The position numbers were made by a program, and so were the translations under genes. Below, one piece after another: positions 43,583 to 52,312 of a DNA stretch of 64,000 nucleotides (positions are counted from its first letter, which is position 1; the number at the start of each line of letters is the position of its first letter). This DNA comes from an uncultured Roseovarius sp. (lineage in GTDB: Bacteria > Pseudomonadota > Alphaproteobacteria > Rhodobacterales > Rhodobacteraceae): NCBI GenBank assembly GCA_947497295.1, contig CANMFU010000006.1, positions 1 to 64,000 of the forward strand. Reading direction: 5' to 3'. The notes beneath the pieces were generated by a model. The model saw only the letters and a program-made list of their open reading frames with translations, did not search any database and had not been told where the DNA came from.

Positions 43583-44566
43583 ATGAGCGATACGATGCAG
43601 GCTGTCGAGATTACCGAAGCGGGCGGGCCGGACGTTCTGCGTCTGTGCACCCGCCCCCGTCCCGAGGCGCGCAATGACGAGGTCGTGATCCGCGTCGCCT
43701 ATGCCGGCGTCAACCGCCCCGATGCGCTGCAGCGCGCGGGCGCCTACGCGCCGCCAAAAGGCGCCAGCGACCTGCCGGGGCTGGAAGCCTCGGGCGAAGT
43801 GGTCGCCATTGGCGATGGCGTCACCGATTGGAAGGTCGGCGACCGCGTCTGCGCGCTGTTGCCCGGCGGCGGGTACGCCGAATACGTCGCCACCCCCGCC
43901 GCCCATTGCCTGCCGATCCCCGAGGGAATGGATATGGCACAGGCCGCCTGCCTGCCCGAGACGTTCTTTACCGTCTGGTCCAATGTGTTCCAGCGTGGCG
44001 GCCTGCAGGCGGGCGAGCGATTCCTGGTGCATGGTGGGTCGTCTGGCATTGGCACGACGGCCATTCAACTGGCCAACGTGCTGGGCGCGCGGGTGTTCAC
44101 AACGGCCGGCTCGGATGAGAAGTGCGCGAAGTGCGTTGAGTTGGGCGCAGAGCGGGCGATCAACTACAAGACCGAAGATTTCGTCGATGTGCTCAAGGCT
44201 GAGGGCGGCGCGAACCTGATCCTCGATATGGTCGGCGGCGATTACATCCCGCGCAACGTGCGCGCACTGGCCGATGACGGACGGCTGGTGCAGATCGCGT
44301 TTCTGAGCGGACCGAAGATCGAGCTGAACTTTGCTCATGTGATGATGCGCCGCCTGACGATCACAGGCAGCACCCTGCGCCCGCAAAGCGATGTTGCCAA
44401 GGCGCAGATCGCCCAGGCGCTGTTGCAGAATGTCTGGCCGCTGCTGGCCGCGGGCCGGATCGCGCCGGTGATGGACAGCACCTATGCGCTGGCCGATGCC
44501 GCCAAGGCGCACGCGTACATGGAGAGCAGCGCCCATATCGGCAAGATTGTCCTCAAGGTCGGTTGA
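43583..44566 (+). CDS. NAD(P)H-quinone oxidoreductase, QOR/PIG3-like
   Basis: A 327-residue zinc-independent medium-chain reductase that reduces quinones or enals with NADPH. VEITEAGGPDVLRL, YAGVNRPDALQRAGAYAPPKG, LPGLEASGEVVAIGDGV and the dinucleotide loop VHGGSSGIGTTAIQLANVLGAR are intact. The catalytic-zinc Cys/His set of alcohol dehydrogenases is missing, as expected. It follows COQ9, and its stop overlaps the next start (TTGA). Confidence 0.94.
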   Translation: MSDTMQAVEITEAGGPDVLRLCTRPRPEARNDEVVIRVAYAGVNRPDALQRAGAYAPPKGASDLPGLEASGEVVAIGDGVTDWKVGDRVCALLPGGGYAEYVATPAAHCLPIPEGMDMAQAACLPETFFTVWSNVFQRGGLQAGERFLVHGGSSGIGTTAIQLANVLGARVFTTAGSDEKCAKCVELGAERAINYKTEDFVDVLKAEGGANLILDMVGGDYIPRNVRALADDGRLVQIAFLSGPKIELNFAHVMMRRLTITGSTLRPQSDVAKAQIAQALLQNVWPLLAAGRIAPVMDSTYALADAAKAHAYMESSAHIGKIVLKVG

Positions 44567-45681
44567 GGGGCGTGGGCGCCGTGCAGATCGCCATTCTTGT
44601 ACTGGCCGCACTGAGCGTCGCGTTGAGCGCATGGGCGATCCGCCGCGATGTGCCACTGATGTGGGAGTGGGCGGAGCCTGTGCCTTTGGCGGAGGGCGAT
44701 GCGCCTTTATTTCAGACGGTTCTCGATTACACCGCACCAGAGGGGGAGGCGCATTCGCCGGGGATCATTCTGCGAGACGGCGGCTATTCAATCTTGTGGT
44801 TCGAAGGCTCGCAGGAAGCGCGCGCCGATGTCGATATCGTCGGCGTCGATATGGACGCGGAAGGGGTGTCGCCGGTGACGCGGCGTGTGACGCGCGGCGG
44901 GCTGTCGGATGCGTTCGAACCAAGGCAACTGGTCGTGACGCTGGGCAATACTGTGCAAAACGATGCCTCGCAGGATGCGCTATACGCGACAGTGGTGTCC
45001 GTCGGCGGCTGGGCTATGGCGTCCGCTGCCGATGTGCGCATGGGGCCTGATGGGCCGGAGGTTGCACGCAAGTTGAACCTGTCGCCGTTGCTGAACCGGT
45101 CTTTTTTGGTGAAATCGCCGATGGTTGAATATGCTGATGGCAGTCACGCCTTGCCGGTTTATTTCGAGATGGGCCAGACCTATGGCGCACTTGTGCGGCT
45201 GGACGCGAGCGGTCAGGTACGCGATATGCGCCGGATAGCGGGGCCGGTGAAGGCGATTCAGCCGATGGTCGTGCCGTTGGATGCGCGCCGGGCCGTGGCG
45301 TTTATGCGCAATTTCGATGGTGCTGGAAAGAGGCTGCTGATCAGCCGCAGCGAGGATGGCGGTCAAAGCTGGGACAGGGTGCGAGAGACGGATATTCCAA
45401 ACCCATCGGCGCCCGTTGCGGCGCTGGGTTTGGCCGCGGATCGCATCCTGATGGCGGTCAATGATGATGTCAGCGATGGCAGTATCCTGAACCTGACGCT
45501 GAGCGAGGATGGCGGCGAGACGTGGCGCCACCTTCAGCGGCTGGAGGCGGGCGGCGGTGAAGCGCGATATCCGATGATGCGCGCGCTGCCGGACGGACGC
45601 ATCGTGCTGGCCTATAGTGTCGGCGCCAAAACTGGAATTCGGGTGCATGAATTCAACCTGGCGTGGGCGCTGAGGGCATGA
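44563..45681 (+). CDS. sialidase-like (BNR repeat) membrane-anchored protein
   Basis: A 372-residue protein with one N-terminal hydrophobic anchor (QIAILVLAALSVALSAWAI) and a beta-propeller of the BNR_2/sialidase type. Asp boxes SEDGGQSW (263-270) and SEDGGETW (314-321) are clear, and HSPGIILRDGGYSILWFEGS matches the first blade with its Arg. The full set of sialidase catalytic residues cannot be confirmed by eye, so the glycosidase activity is uncertain. The TTG at 44563 overlaps the previous stop; a GTG at 44572 or 44581 is also possible. The stop overlaps the next gene's ATG, which encodes a membrane protein. Confidence 0.82.
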   Translation: MRGVGAVQIAILVLAALSVALSAWAIRRDVPLMWEWAEPVPLAEGDAPLFQTVLDYTAPEGEAHSPGIILRDGGYSILWFEGSQEARADVDIVGVDMDAEGVSPVTRRVTRGGLSDAFEPRQLVVTLGNTVQNDASQDALYATVVSVGGWAMASAADVRMGPDGPEVARKLNLSPLLNRSFLVKSPMVEYADGSHALPVYFEMGQTYGALVRLDASGQVRDMRRIAGPVKAIQPMVVPLDARRAVAFMRNFDGAGKRLLISRSEDGGQSWDRVRETDIPNPSAPVAALGLAADRILMAVNDDVSDGSILNLTLSEDGGETWRHLQRLEAGGGEARYPMMRALPDGRIVLAYSVGAKTGIRVHEFNLAWALRA

Positions 45682-46229
45682 GCGCGCTGGCCTCAACAGT
45701 GTGGCTGGCACTGCTTCTGGGATGGATGGCATGGGGCGCGCTCAGCCTCGGGCTGGAGATGCCTGTCAGTCTGGTGCTGGGTCTAGCACTGGGAGTGGTC
45801 TGCGCCGCGCTTTTCCGCGATACGCTGGTTCTGCGCGGGCTGATTGCGGTGTTGGCACCGGTCGGGATTGTGATGCCGCTCTTGATCCTCCGGCAAATGG
45901 CGGGGCATCTGGGCGCGCCTGTGCAGCCCTTCGGTGGCGTGCAGATTGGATTGTTCGTTCTGTTCTACGCCACGTTTCTTGCCGCTGCGGCAGGAGCGAT
46001 CCCGGTGGATTTATACCGGCTTGGCTTTGCGCCGTGGCCGGTAGCGATCATGGTTCTGGCGCTATGTGCGCTGGGGCTGGTGCAGGGGTCGCTGTTTGTG
46101 CCGGTGCTGGCGGTCGCGGCGCAGGCGATATGGGTCATTGGATGGGGCAGCAGCAACTGGTTTGATCAAGTCCTTCATCCAATGTTGATACCCGCGGCGA
46201 TCATCGTGTTGGTGCTGCGTTTATTTTGA
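45678..46229 (+). CDS. integral membrane protein of unknown function, partner of the sialidase-like gene
   Basis: A 183-residue very hydrophobic protein with about six membrane segments and few charged residues (for example ALLLGWMAWGALSLGLEMPV, AAAAGAIPVDLYRLGFAPWP, GWGSSNWFDQVLHP). No family is recognised. The ATG at 45678 overlaps the sialidase-like stop by 4 bases, so translation is coupled and the proteins may form a complex. Confidence 0.82.
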   Translation: MSALASTVWLALLLGWMAWGALSLGLEMPVSLVLGLALGVVCAALFRDTLVLRGLIAVLAPVGIVMPLLILRQMAGHLGAPVQPFGGVQIGLFVLFYATFLAAAAGAIPVDLYRLGFAPWPVAIMVLALCALGLVQGSLFVPVLAVAAQAIWVIGWGSSNWFDQVLHPMLIPAAIIVLVLRLF

Positions 46230-46238
46230 GCCGGGCCG

Positions 46239-46312
46239 GGGGCGTTGCCCCCACGGTAAATTCTCAAGGGAATTTACCGTTCCCCCAGGATATTTTTGGC
46301 AAAAAGAAAAAG
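46239..46312 (+). repeat. intergenic hairpin-tail element, copy 5 (class A)
   Basis: Order: hairpin GGGGGC-GTT-GCCCCC (46239-46253), perfect 11-bp stem ACGGTAAATTC/GAATTTACCGT (46254-46281), then the tail TTCCCCCAGGATATTTTTGG and CAAAAAGAAAAAG. The plan equals the livG-livF copy but the main stem has different bases that still pair. Confidence 0.88.
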
Positions 46313-46326
46313 GCGTGCGCGCCACG

Positions 46327-46361
46327 AAAAACGCCGCCGGGTGCGATCCGGCGGCGTTTTG
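46327..46361. terminator. bidirectional terminator between the membrane gene and rplT
   Basis: AAAAACGCCGCCGG and CCGGCGGCGTTTT form a stem of 9-10 GC-rich pairs flanked by A/T runs, giving T runs on both strands. It serves rplT on the minus strand and the sialidase-like operon on the plus strand. Confidence 0.9.
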
Positions 46362-46383
46362 TATTTGTAACCAGCGGCTTGGC

Positions 46384-46749
46384 TCAGGCGGGCAGGGCGC
46401 CTTTGGCCTGCTCGACGATCGCAGCGAAGGCTGCGGGCTCGTGAACGGCCAGATCGGCCAGAACCTTTCGGTCAACCTCAACGCCGGCCAGTGCCAGACC
46501 GTTGATGAAGCGGCTGTATGTCAGCGCCTCGTCATGGCTGCGCACGGCGGCATTGATCCGCTGGATCCACAGCGCGCGGAAGCTGCGCTTGCGATTTTTG
46601 CGGTCGCGCGTGGCGTATTGGTTGGCCTTGTCGACGGCCTGTGCGGCAACCTTGAAGGTGTTCTTGCGGCGACCATAGTACCCTTTGGCTGCCTTGATGA
46701 CCTTCTTGTGACGGGCGTGCGTGACGACACCACTTTTAACTCGGGACAT
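46384..46749 (-). CDS. rplT: 50S ribosomal protein L20
   Basis: A 121-residue L20, essential for early assembly of the large subunit: [60 protein letters not shown]. It follows rpmI by 12 bases, the usual pair. infC, often first in this operon, is not adjacent here. Confidence 0.98.
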   Translation of the reverse strand: MSRVKSGVVTHARHKKVIKAAKGYYGRRKNTFKVAAQAVDKANQYATRDRKNRKRSFRALWIQRINAAVRSHDEALTYSRFINGLALAGVEVDRKVLADLAVHEPAAFAAIVEQAKGALPA

Positions 46750-46761
46750 GTCTGATCCTCC

Positions 46762-46962
46762 TTAGCGCGCGTAGGGCATCATTGGCTTGATGATCTGCTC
46801 ATCAGCCTTTGACAGAGTGGTGGTTCCGCGCGCATTGCGGAGGAATTTGTTGCTGCGCTTGATCATGCCGTGCTGTTTGCCGGCCTGACCTGCAATGATC
46901 CGGCCTGTGGCCGAGATCTTGAACCGTTTTTTGCAGCTCGATTTTGTCTTCATCTTGGGCAT
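46762..46962 (-). CDS. rpmI: 50S ribosomal protein L35
   Basis: A 66-residue L35: [40 protein letters not shown]. The ATG at 46962 is preceded by GAGGAGCCGG; the longer frame to 47181 has no homology. It is co-transcribed with rplT. Confidence 0.97.
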   Translation of the reverse strand: MPKMKTKSSCKKRFKISATGRIIAGQAGKQHGMIKRSNKFLRNARGTTTLSKADEQIIKPMMPYAR

Positions 46963-47081
46963 TTCCGGCTCCTCTTGAAGTTCGGTAGAACGCGCGACTC
47001 GGCATGCCACTTCGGGCCGGACGCGCGGGTGAAGCCCGTCTTTTAGGGGGGATGGGGGGGCGGTGCAAGAGACAATACGCC

Positions 47082-47306
47082 TTAGCGGACGACCTGCGCG
47101 ATGACGCTGACAAAGGCGATTGGGACATCGCGCAGGCTGTATCCGCCAGGTTTTTTCTGAATTGCCCAGACCACAAGGCATCCGGCCACGATCAGCACAA
47201 CGGCCGCAACGCGCGGCGGGCGCCTGTCCGAGATCGCCGAGATGATTGCGGGCACCGAAAAGACCCCCAAAACAATGCCGAGCACGAAGATCAGGTCAGG
47301 GGGCAT
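47082..47306 (-). CDS. small membrane protein of unknown function
   Basis: A 74-residue protein with two hydrophobic helices ([20 protein letters not shown] and [17 protein letters not shown]) around SDRRPPR. It sits between pyk and rpmI on the same strand. I believe similar short frames occur at this place in related genomes, but no function is known. Confidence 0.7.
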   Translation of the reverse strand: MPPDLIFVLGIVLGVFSVPAIISAISDRRPPRVAAVVLIVAGCLVVWAIQKKPGGYSLRDVPIAFVSVIAQVVR

Positions 47307-47337
47307 GATGCGCTTTCAAGCTTGAGGTTTGTTAACC

Positions 47338-48783
47338 CTAACTCGGATCGGTGGCGTAGATCAAACTTTCTTGGCAAGGTGCCACGCGCAGGATGTTGGT
47401 GGTGCCGGGCACATTGAACGGCACGCCCGCCGTCACCACGATCTGGTCCAGTGTGGTGGCATAGCCCTGCAACCGCGCAGCGCGCGCCGCAATGATCACG
47501 GCCTGTTTGAAGCGTTCGAGTTCCGGCGTCATCACGCAATTGACACCCCAGCTGAGCGACAAGCGCCGTGCGGTGCGCCGCTCGGATGTCATGGCGATGA
47601 TTGGCACGCGGGGGCGTTCGCGCGCGGTCAGCAGGGCGGTGGTGCCCGATTGTGTGAAGCAGCAGATCGCCTTGATGTTCGCGGTTTCGGCAATCTCGCG
47701 GGCGGCGGCGACGATGCCGTCGGCGACGCTGCTGCGTACGGCAACGCGCGAGGCCTCGATGATCTGGGTATAGGTCGGATCGCTTTCGACCTCGCGGGCG
47801 ACGTTGTCCATCGTTGTGACGGCTTCGACCGGATAGCTGCCTGCCGCCGATTCCGCTGACAGCATGATGGCATCGGCGCCCTCGTAGATCGCTGTGGCCA
47901 CATCACTGACCTCGGCGCGGGTCGGGACCGGCGATTCGATCATCGATTCCAACATCTGCGTGGCAACGATCACCGGCTTGGCGGCAGCGCGGCAGGCCCG
48001 CACGAGGCGTTTCTGGATCGGCGGGACGTTCTGCACAGGCAATTCCACACCCAGATCGCCGCGCGCTACCATGATGCCGTCCGACGCTGCCAAAATCCCA
48101 TTAAAGCGCGTTACTGCGGACGGTTTTTCGATCTTGCTGAGGATCGCCGCGCGCCCTGCGGCGAGTGCGCGCGCCTCGGTCACGTCTTCGGGGCGCTGCA
48201 CGAAGCTGAGCGCCAGCCAGTCGACGCCCAGTTCGCAGACGAATTCCAGATCCTTGCGGTCCTTTTCCGACAGCGCGGCCAGCGGCAATTCGACATCCGG
48301 CACGTTCACGCCCTTGCGGTTGCTGATCGTGCCGCCAACGATGACCTCGCAATTGGCGTGGTCCTTGCTGCAATCGGTGACGGTCAGGCGGATCTTGCCA
48401 TCGTTGACCAGCAGGCTCGCGCCGGGCTTGAGGGCGGCGAAAATCTCGGGGTGGGGCAGGTTGACGCGGGTGGCGTCGCCCTCGGCGCTGTCCAGATCGA
48501 GGCGAAAGGCCGCGCCGGGCACCAGCTCCTCTTCGCCATTGGCAAAGACACCGACGCGTAGTTTCGGGCCCTGAAGGTCGGCCAGAATGCAGATCGGGCT
48601 ATCCAGATCCTGCTCGACCTGCCGGATGATCCGGTGCTTTTCGCGGATTCCCTCGTGATCGCCATGGCTCATGTTCAGGCGGAATACATCTGCACCTGCC
48701 TCGTGCAGGGCGCGAATCATGTCGTAGGTTTCCGAAGCGGGGCCGAGCGTGGCGACGATCTTGACGTTGCGATGGCGTCTCAT
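47338..48783 (-). CDS. pyk: pyruvate kinase
   Basis: Pyk makes pyruvate and ATP from phosphoenolpyruvate and ADP. The 481 residues include IVATLGPASETYDMIRALHE, FRLNMSHGDHEGI, the catalytic Lys region AILSKIEKPSA, IMVARGDLGVELPVQNVP and QKRLVRACRAAAKPVIVATQ, and the C-terminal allosteric domain. The start ATG at 48783 has a purine stretch before it. It precedes the small membrane protein and the rpmI-rplT pair on the same strand. Confidence 0.98.
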   Translation of the reverse strand: MRRHRNVKIVATLGPASETYDMIRALHEAGADVFRLNMSHGDHEGIREKHRIIRQVEQDLDSPICILADLQGPKLRVGVFANGEEELVPGAAFRLDLDSAEGDATRVNLPHPEIFAALKPGASLLVNDGKIRLTVTDCSKDHANCEVIVGGTISNRKGVNVPDVELPLAALSEKDRKDLEFVCELGVDWLALSFVQRPEDVTEARALAAGRAAILSKIEKPSAVTRFNGILAASDGIMVARGDLGVELPVQNVPPIQKRLVRACRAAAKPVIVATQMLESMIESPVPTRAEVSDVATAIYEGADAIMLSAESAAGSYPVEAVTTMDNVAREVESDPTYTQIIEASRVAVRSSVADGIVAAAREIAETANIKAICCFTQSGTTALLTARERPRVPIIAMTSERRTARRLSLSWGVNCVMTPELERFKQAVIIAARAARLQGYATTLDQIVVTAGVPFNVPGTTNILRVAPCQESLIYATDPS

Positions 48784-48896
48784 ATGTGGGATTCCCTAGA
48801 TGTGAGGGGCGTTGCTTGGGTTATCGCTAACATTGCCGGGCCTGCGAAGCCAGCATTTCATGCAACGCGCCGGACGAAACAGGGGGAAACCACGAT

Positions 48897-49637
48897 ATGG
48901 CATATCAACCATTTGTCATAGACGGCGCCGATCGTGGTGGACGCTGGGTGGTGCTGTGCGATCACGCGTCCAATACTGTGCCGGATTTCGTGGCTGGCGG
49001 CACGCTGGGCGTGGGTCCGGTCGACATGGCGCGCCACATCGCCTATGATCCCGGCGCCGAAGGTGTCAGCCGCGCGCTAGCTGCTGCGCTGAACGGGCCG
49101 GCGATCCTGTCCCGGTTCTCGCGGCTGGTGATCGACCCGAACCGCGGCGAGGATGATCCGACGCTGATCATGCAGTTATATGACGGCACGATCATTCCGG
49201 GCAATCGCGGTATCAGCGATATTGAAATGGGCGAGCGGCTGAGACGGTGTCACAGGCCCTATCATAATGCCGTGGCGCAGCAGGCGGCGCAGCGCGCGGC
49301 GCCTGTGATCATATCGGTTCATAGCTATACCCCGCAGCTGCGCGGTCATGCACCGCGCCCTTGGCAGATGGGCCTGCTGTATTCCACAGACAAACGGCTG
49401 GCGCATCCCTTGCTGGCGCGGCTGCGGGCCGAGCCCGACCTGAGCGTTGGCGACAATCAGCCCTACACGGGCCATCTGCCGGGCGATACCATCGCGCGGC
49501 ACGCCATTGCGGCGCAGCGGCCCAACGTGCTGATCGAACTGCGCAACGATCTGATCCAGACCGAGGCTCAACAGCGCGCGTGGGGCGCGCGCCTTGCGTC
49601 CGTGCTGGTCGAAACCCTGGCCCGTGAAGCGCTGTAG
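48897..49637 (+). CDS. N-formylglutamate amidohydrolase family protein
   Basis: A 246-residue zinc hydrolase of the HutG-like N-formylglutamate amidohydrolase family, which releases formate from N-formylglutamate in histidine degradation, or acts on related N-acyl amino acids. VVLCDHASNTVPDF, DPGAEGVSRALAAAL, RFSRLVIDPNRGEDDPTLIM and IISVHSYTPQLRGHAP carry the conserved His, Asp and Arg residues. No hut genes are near, so the pathway is uncertain. The order on the plus strand is this gene, a CHMI-like gene (20 bases later) and a DUF1244 gene. Confidence 0.92.
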   Translation: MAYQPFVIDGADRGGRWVVLCDHASNTVPDFVAGGTLGVGPVDMARHIAYDPGAEGVSRALAAALNGPAILSRFSRLVIDPNRGEDDPTLIMQLYDGTIIPGNRGISDIEMGERLRRCHRPYHNAVAQQAAQRAAPVIISVHSYTPQLRGHAPRPWQMGLLYSTDKRLAHPLLARLRAEPDLSVGDNQPYTGHLPGDTIARHAIAAQRPNVLIELRNDLIQTEAQQRAWGARLASVLVETLAREAL

Positions 49638-49657
49638 AAAAGGACAAAAGGATCGCC

Positions 49658-50011
49658 ATGCCACATGTCGTGATAGACCATTCGCCGGATGCAGCATCCC
49701 CGCTTGGACTACAGGCGCTCTGTGCCGCGCTGTTTCACGCGTTGGCGGCGCATCCCGCGATTCCGAGGCCAGAGGCGCTGAAGCTGCGCACGTTGCAATC
49801 GGGCGTGCATTTGCTGGGAACGGACGGGCAAAGTTATGTGTATGCGACGTTGATGCTCTTGCCGGGGCGCGATGCCGATACCAAATCAGATCTGGCGCAG
49901 ACGATCCTGCGCGTCATGGCAGAGGCGTTACCCCAGGTTCATAGCCTGTCGGTAGATGTGGCTGATCTGGATAACGCTTACGCCAAGCGCGTGCTGCCGG
50001 ACGAGGCGTAA
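49658..50011 (+). CDS. 5-carboxymethyl-2-hydroxymuconate isomerase family protein
   Basis: A 117-residue tautomerase-superfamily protein. Pro follows the initiator Met (MPHVVIDHS), which can serve as catalytic base once Met is removed, as in CHMI. The fold signature GVHLLGTDGQSYVYATLMLLPGRD is present. No homoprotocatechuate pathway genes are adjacent, so the true substrate may differ. AAAAGGAT precedes the start. Confidence 0.86.
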   Translation: MPHVVIDHSPDAASPLGLQALCAALFHALAAHPAIPRPEALKLRTLQSGVHLLGTDGQSYVYATLMLLPGRDADTKSDLAQTILRVMAEALPQVHSLSVDVADLDNAYAKRVLPDEA

Positions 50012-50034
50012 CACCTTTGAGAGAGGACAAGGCG

Positions 50035-50349
50035 ATGGATGAGCAGACCCAGATCGAACTGGAGGCCGCGGCATTTCGCAGGTTGCGCAAGCACCTGATG
50101 GAGGACCGCACGGATGTGCAGAATATCGACATGATGAACCTCGCCGGGTTCTGCCGCAATTGCCTGAGCCGCTGGTATCAGGAAGCGGCAAACGAGCGCG
50201 GCATCGAGATGGGCAAAGAGGAGGCGCGAGAGATCTTTTACGGCATGACCATGGACGCGTGGAAGGCGGACTACCAGACCGAGGCGAGCGCCGCGCAGCA
50301 GGATGCGTTCAAAGTGTCGTTTGCTGAAAATGTCGGTGATAAAAACTGA
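50035..50349 (+). CDS. DUF1244 family protein
   Basis: A 104-residue helical protein of DUF1244: AAAFRRLRKHLMEDRTDVQN, MNLAGFCRNCLSRWYQEAA, EEAREIFYGMTMDAWKA. Two Cys in CRNC could bind metal. Function unknown. The ATG at 50035 has AAGGCG in front. It is the last gene of a three-gene unit and is convergent with dat. Confidence 0.93.
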   Translation: MDEQTQIELEAAAFRRLRKHLMEDRTDVQNIDMMNLAGFCRNCLSRWYQEAANERGIEMGKEEAREIFYGMTMDAWKADYQTEASAAQQDAFKVSFAENVGDKN

Positions 50350-50377
50350 TAGGGGATCAGCGTTGCAGCGGCGCGCC

Positions 50378-50403
50378 TTGGGTATTTTTACTAAGAAAAA
50401 GCC
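50378..50403 (+). repeat. intergenic tail element, copy 6 (class B)
   Basis: TTGGGTATTTTTACTAAGAA plus AAAGCC, flanked by inverted GGCGC/GCGCC pieces (50373-50377 and 50408-50412). It lies 28 bases past the DUF1244 stop on the sense strand and closely matches the pair at 6213 and 6396. Confidence 0.78.
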
Positions 50404-50418
50404 TCGGGGCGCGGTTTA

Positions 50419-51276
50419 TCAGATCGCGCTTTTGAGGCTTTCGGCGATGTAAATCTCGCGCAGGCGGGTTGCGACAGGGCCGGGTTTGCCGCCTCCCAGA
50501 ATTGTGCCATCGATTTCTACGACGGGCATGACGAACGCGCTGGCTGAGGTAAAGAACGCCTCGTCCGCCTGTTTGGCTTCATCCAAGGTAAAGCTGCGCT
50601 CTTCGACGTCCATTTGCGCCTCGGTGGCAAAGCGCAGAATGGCCGCGCGGGTGATGCCGTGAAGGATGTCGTGGTTGAGGGCGCGCGTGATGATACGCCC
50701 GTCGTTGACGATATAGGCGTTGTTGGACGTGCCCTCGGTCACGTGATCGTCTTGCACCATCCAGGCATCATCGACGCCCGCCTCATGCGCCATCATCTTG
50801 GCCATTGAGGGGTAGAGCAGCTGCACCGTCTTGATGTCGCGGCGGCCCCAGCGCATGTCCGGGACGGAAATCACCCGCGCACCGCGCTGGGCAAGGGGCG
50901 CGTTGGCAAAGCCGGGCTTGGACTGCGTGAACAGCACCAGCGTCGGTGCCGTATCCGCAGACGGATAATGAAAATCGCGATCGCCGGGATTGCCGCGTGT
51001 GACCTGCAGGTAGATCAGCCCATCGACAAGATCGTTCCGCGTAACCATTTCGCGGTGGATTGCCAGCAGATCGCCCATGGTATCTGGCTGACGCATGTTC
51101 ATCTCGCTCAGCGATCGCTCCAGCCGTTTTACATGGCCAGCGAAATCGATCAGCTTGCCGCCCAGCACGCTTGTGACCTCGTATACGCCGTCCGCCATAA
51201 GAAAGCCGCGGTCGAAGACCGAGACCTTGGCCACGGTTTCAGGGAGGTAATCGCCGTTCAGATAGACTATGCGCAT
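50419..51276 (-). CDS. dat: D-amino acid aminotransferase
   Basis: A 285-residue fold-type IV PLP enzyme that moves amino groups between D-amino acids and 2-oxo acids, for example D-alanine and 2-oxoglutarate. It shows VYLNGDYLPETVAKVSVFDRG, FLMADGVYEVTSVL, PLP Lys149 in RRDIKTVQLL and VTEGTSNNAYIVNDGRIITR in pieces. Branched-chain aminotransferases share the fold, but the N-terminus and spacing fit DAAT. It starts 6 bases after the dgcA stop, so the dgcN-dgcA-dat order forms one transcription unit for D-amino acid use. Confidence 0.9.
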   Translation of the reverse strand: MRIVYLNGDYLPETVAKVSVFDRGFLMADGVYEVTSVLGGKLIDFAGHVKRLERSLSEMNMRQPDTMGDLLAIHREMVTRNDLVDGLIYLQVTRGNPGDRDFHYPSADTAPTLVLFTQSKPGFANAPLAQRGARVISVPDMRWGRRDIKTVQLLYPSMAKMMAHEAGVDDAWMVQDDHVTEGTSNNAYIVNDGRIITRALNHDILHGITRAAILRFATEAQMDVEERSFTLDEAKQADEAFFTSASAFVMPVVEIDGTILGGGKPGPVATRLREIYIAESLKSAI

Positions 51277-51282
51277 GGTGCC

Positions 51283-52242
51283 TTATCCCCAAAGGTCCGC
51301 CGCCGGAGGGTGTACCCCGGCTGCGTCAAATTTCAATGGTGTGTCGCGGTCTTCTGCCAGAAGCAGTGGCCCGTCAAGATCGGTTACCATCGCGCCCTGC
51401 GCGACTAGCGTGGCTGGCGCCATGGCCAGGCTGGTGCCGACCATACAGCCGACCATGACGCGGAAACCTTCGGCCTCAGCCGCGCGGCGCAGTTCCAGCG
51501 CCTCGGTCAGGCCGCCGGTCTTGTCCAGCTTGATGTTGACGACGTCATATTTGCCCGAAAGCGCGGCCAGACTGGCGCGGTCGTGGCACGATTCGTCGGC
51601 GCATACTGGCACGGGACGGTCCATTCCGAGCAGCGCCTCATCCTCGCCCGCAGGCAGTGGTTGTTCCACCAATGCAACGCCAAGGCGCAGAAGATGCGGC
51701 GCGAGGTCAGCATATAGGTCAGCGGTCCATCCCTCATTCGCATCGACGATGATCGTGGAATTCGGCGCGCCTTTGCGCACAGCCTCCAGACGTGCCATGT
51801 CATCGGGGGTGCCCAGCTTGATCTTCAGGAGGGGCCGAAATGCATTTTTGGCGGCCTGTGCCTGCATCGCCTCGGGCGTGTCCAGCGACAGGGTGTAGGC
51901 GGTTATCTCGGGTCCGGGCCTGGGCAGTCCGGCCATCTGCCACACGCGGCGCCCGGTCCGCTTGGCTTCCAGATCCCATAGCGCGCAGTCCAGCGCATTG
52001 CGCGCGGCCCCGGCGGGAAGCGTATAAAGCGCCGCGCGATCCGTCACTGACGCGGCTTGGATCTGCGCGGTCACACTGTCCAGCGTTTCGCCATAACGTG
52101 CATAAGGCACGCATTCGCCGCGCCCCTGATGCGCGCCATCGCTAACCGTGACGGTCAGCACCTGCGCCTCCGTGCGGGAGCCGCGACTGATGGTAAAAAC
52201 CTGCGCTAGCCTGAATATATCGCGCGTCACTGAAACCTGCAT
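51283..52242 (-). CDS. dgcA: enolase-superfamily racemase, probable N-acetyl-D-glutamate racemase (dipeptide epimerase-like)
   Basis: A 319-residue enolase-superfamily enzyme annotated generically as L-Ala-D/L-Glu epimerase. Catalytic K140-x-K142 (LLKIKLG), metal ligands Asp168 (VDANEGW), Glu193 (VEQPL) and Asp216 (CADES), and the opposite base Lys238 (NIKLDKTGG) are all intact, so racemisation is expected. Its neighbour is a DUF1611 protein, and DUF1611 plus this type form the DgcN-DgcA route of D-glutamate catabolism described in marine Proteobacteria, where DgcA racemises N-acetyl-D-glutamate. I prefer that role over cell-wall dipeptide epimerisation. The ATG at 52242 follows a hairpin-tail element that may supply the GGCGGGG ribosome site. 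Confidence 0.85.
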   Translation of the reverse strand: MQVSVTRDIFRLAQVFTISRGSRTEAQVLTVTVSDGAHQGRGECVPYARYGETLDSVTAQIQAASVTDRAALYTLPAGAARNALDCALWDLEAKRTGRRVWQMAGLPRPGPEITAYTLSLDTPEAMQAQAAKNAFRPLLKIKLGTPDDMARLEAVRKGAPNSTIIVDANEGWTADLYADLAPHLLRLGVALVEQPLPAGEDEALLGMDRPVPVCADESCHDRASLAALSGKYDVVNIKLDKTGGLTEALELRRAAEAEGFRVMVGCMVGTSLAMAPATLVAQGAMVTDLDGPLLLAEDRDTPLKFDAAGVHPPAADLWG

Positions 52243-52251
52243 GCGACCCCG

Positions 52252-52304
52252 CCTTTCATCTTCCCGAAAATACTCACATTCCGGCGCAAGCAACCTTGCG
52301 CCGG
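52252..52304 (-). repeat. intergenic hairpin-tail element, copy 7 (class C), between dgcN and dgcA
   Basis: On the minus strand CCGGCGCAAG-GTTG-CTTGCGCCGG is a perfect 10-bp stem (52281-52304), followed by GAGTATTTTCGGGAAGATGA and AAGG (52275-52252) and then the dgcA ATG 9 bases later. It begins 8 bases past the dgcN stop. Confidence 0.85.
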
Positions 52305-52312
52305 ACCACCAA

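Noticed and set aside
42857..44737. 626-codon frame on the minus strand opposite COQ9 and the quinone reductase
   Set aside because: Antisense shadow; the plus-strand genes are well supported.
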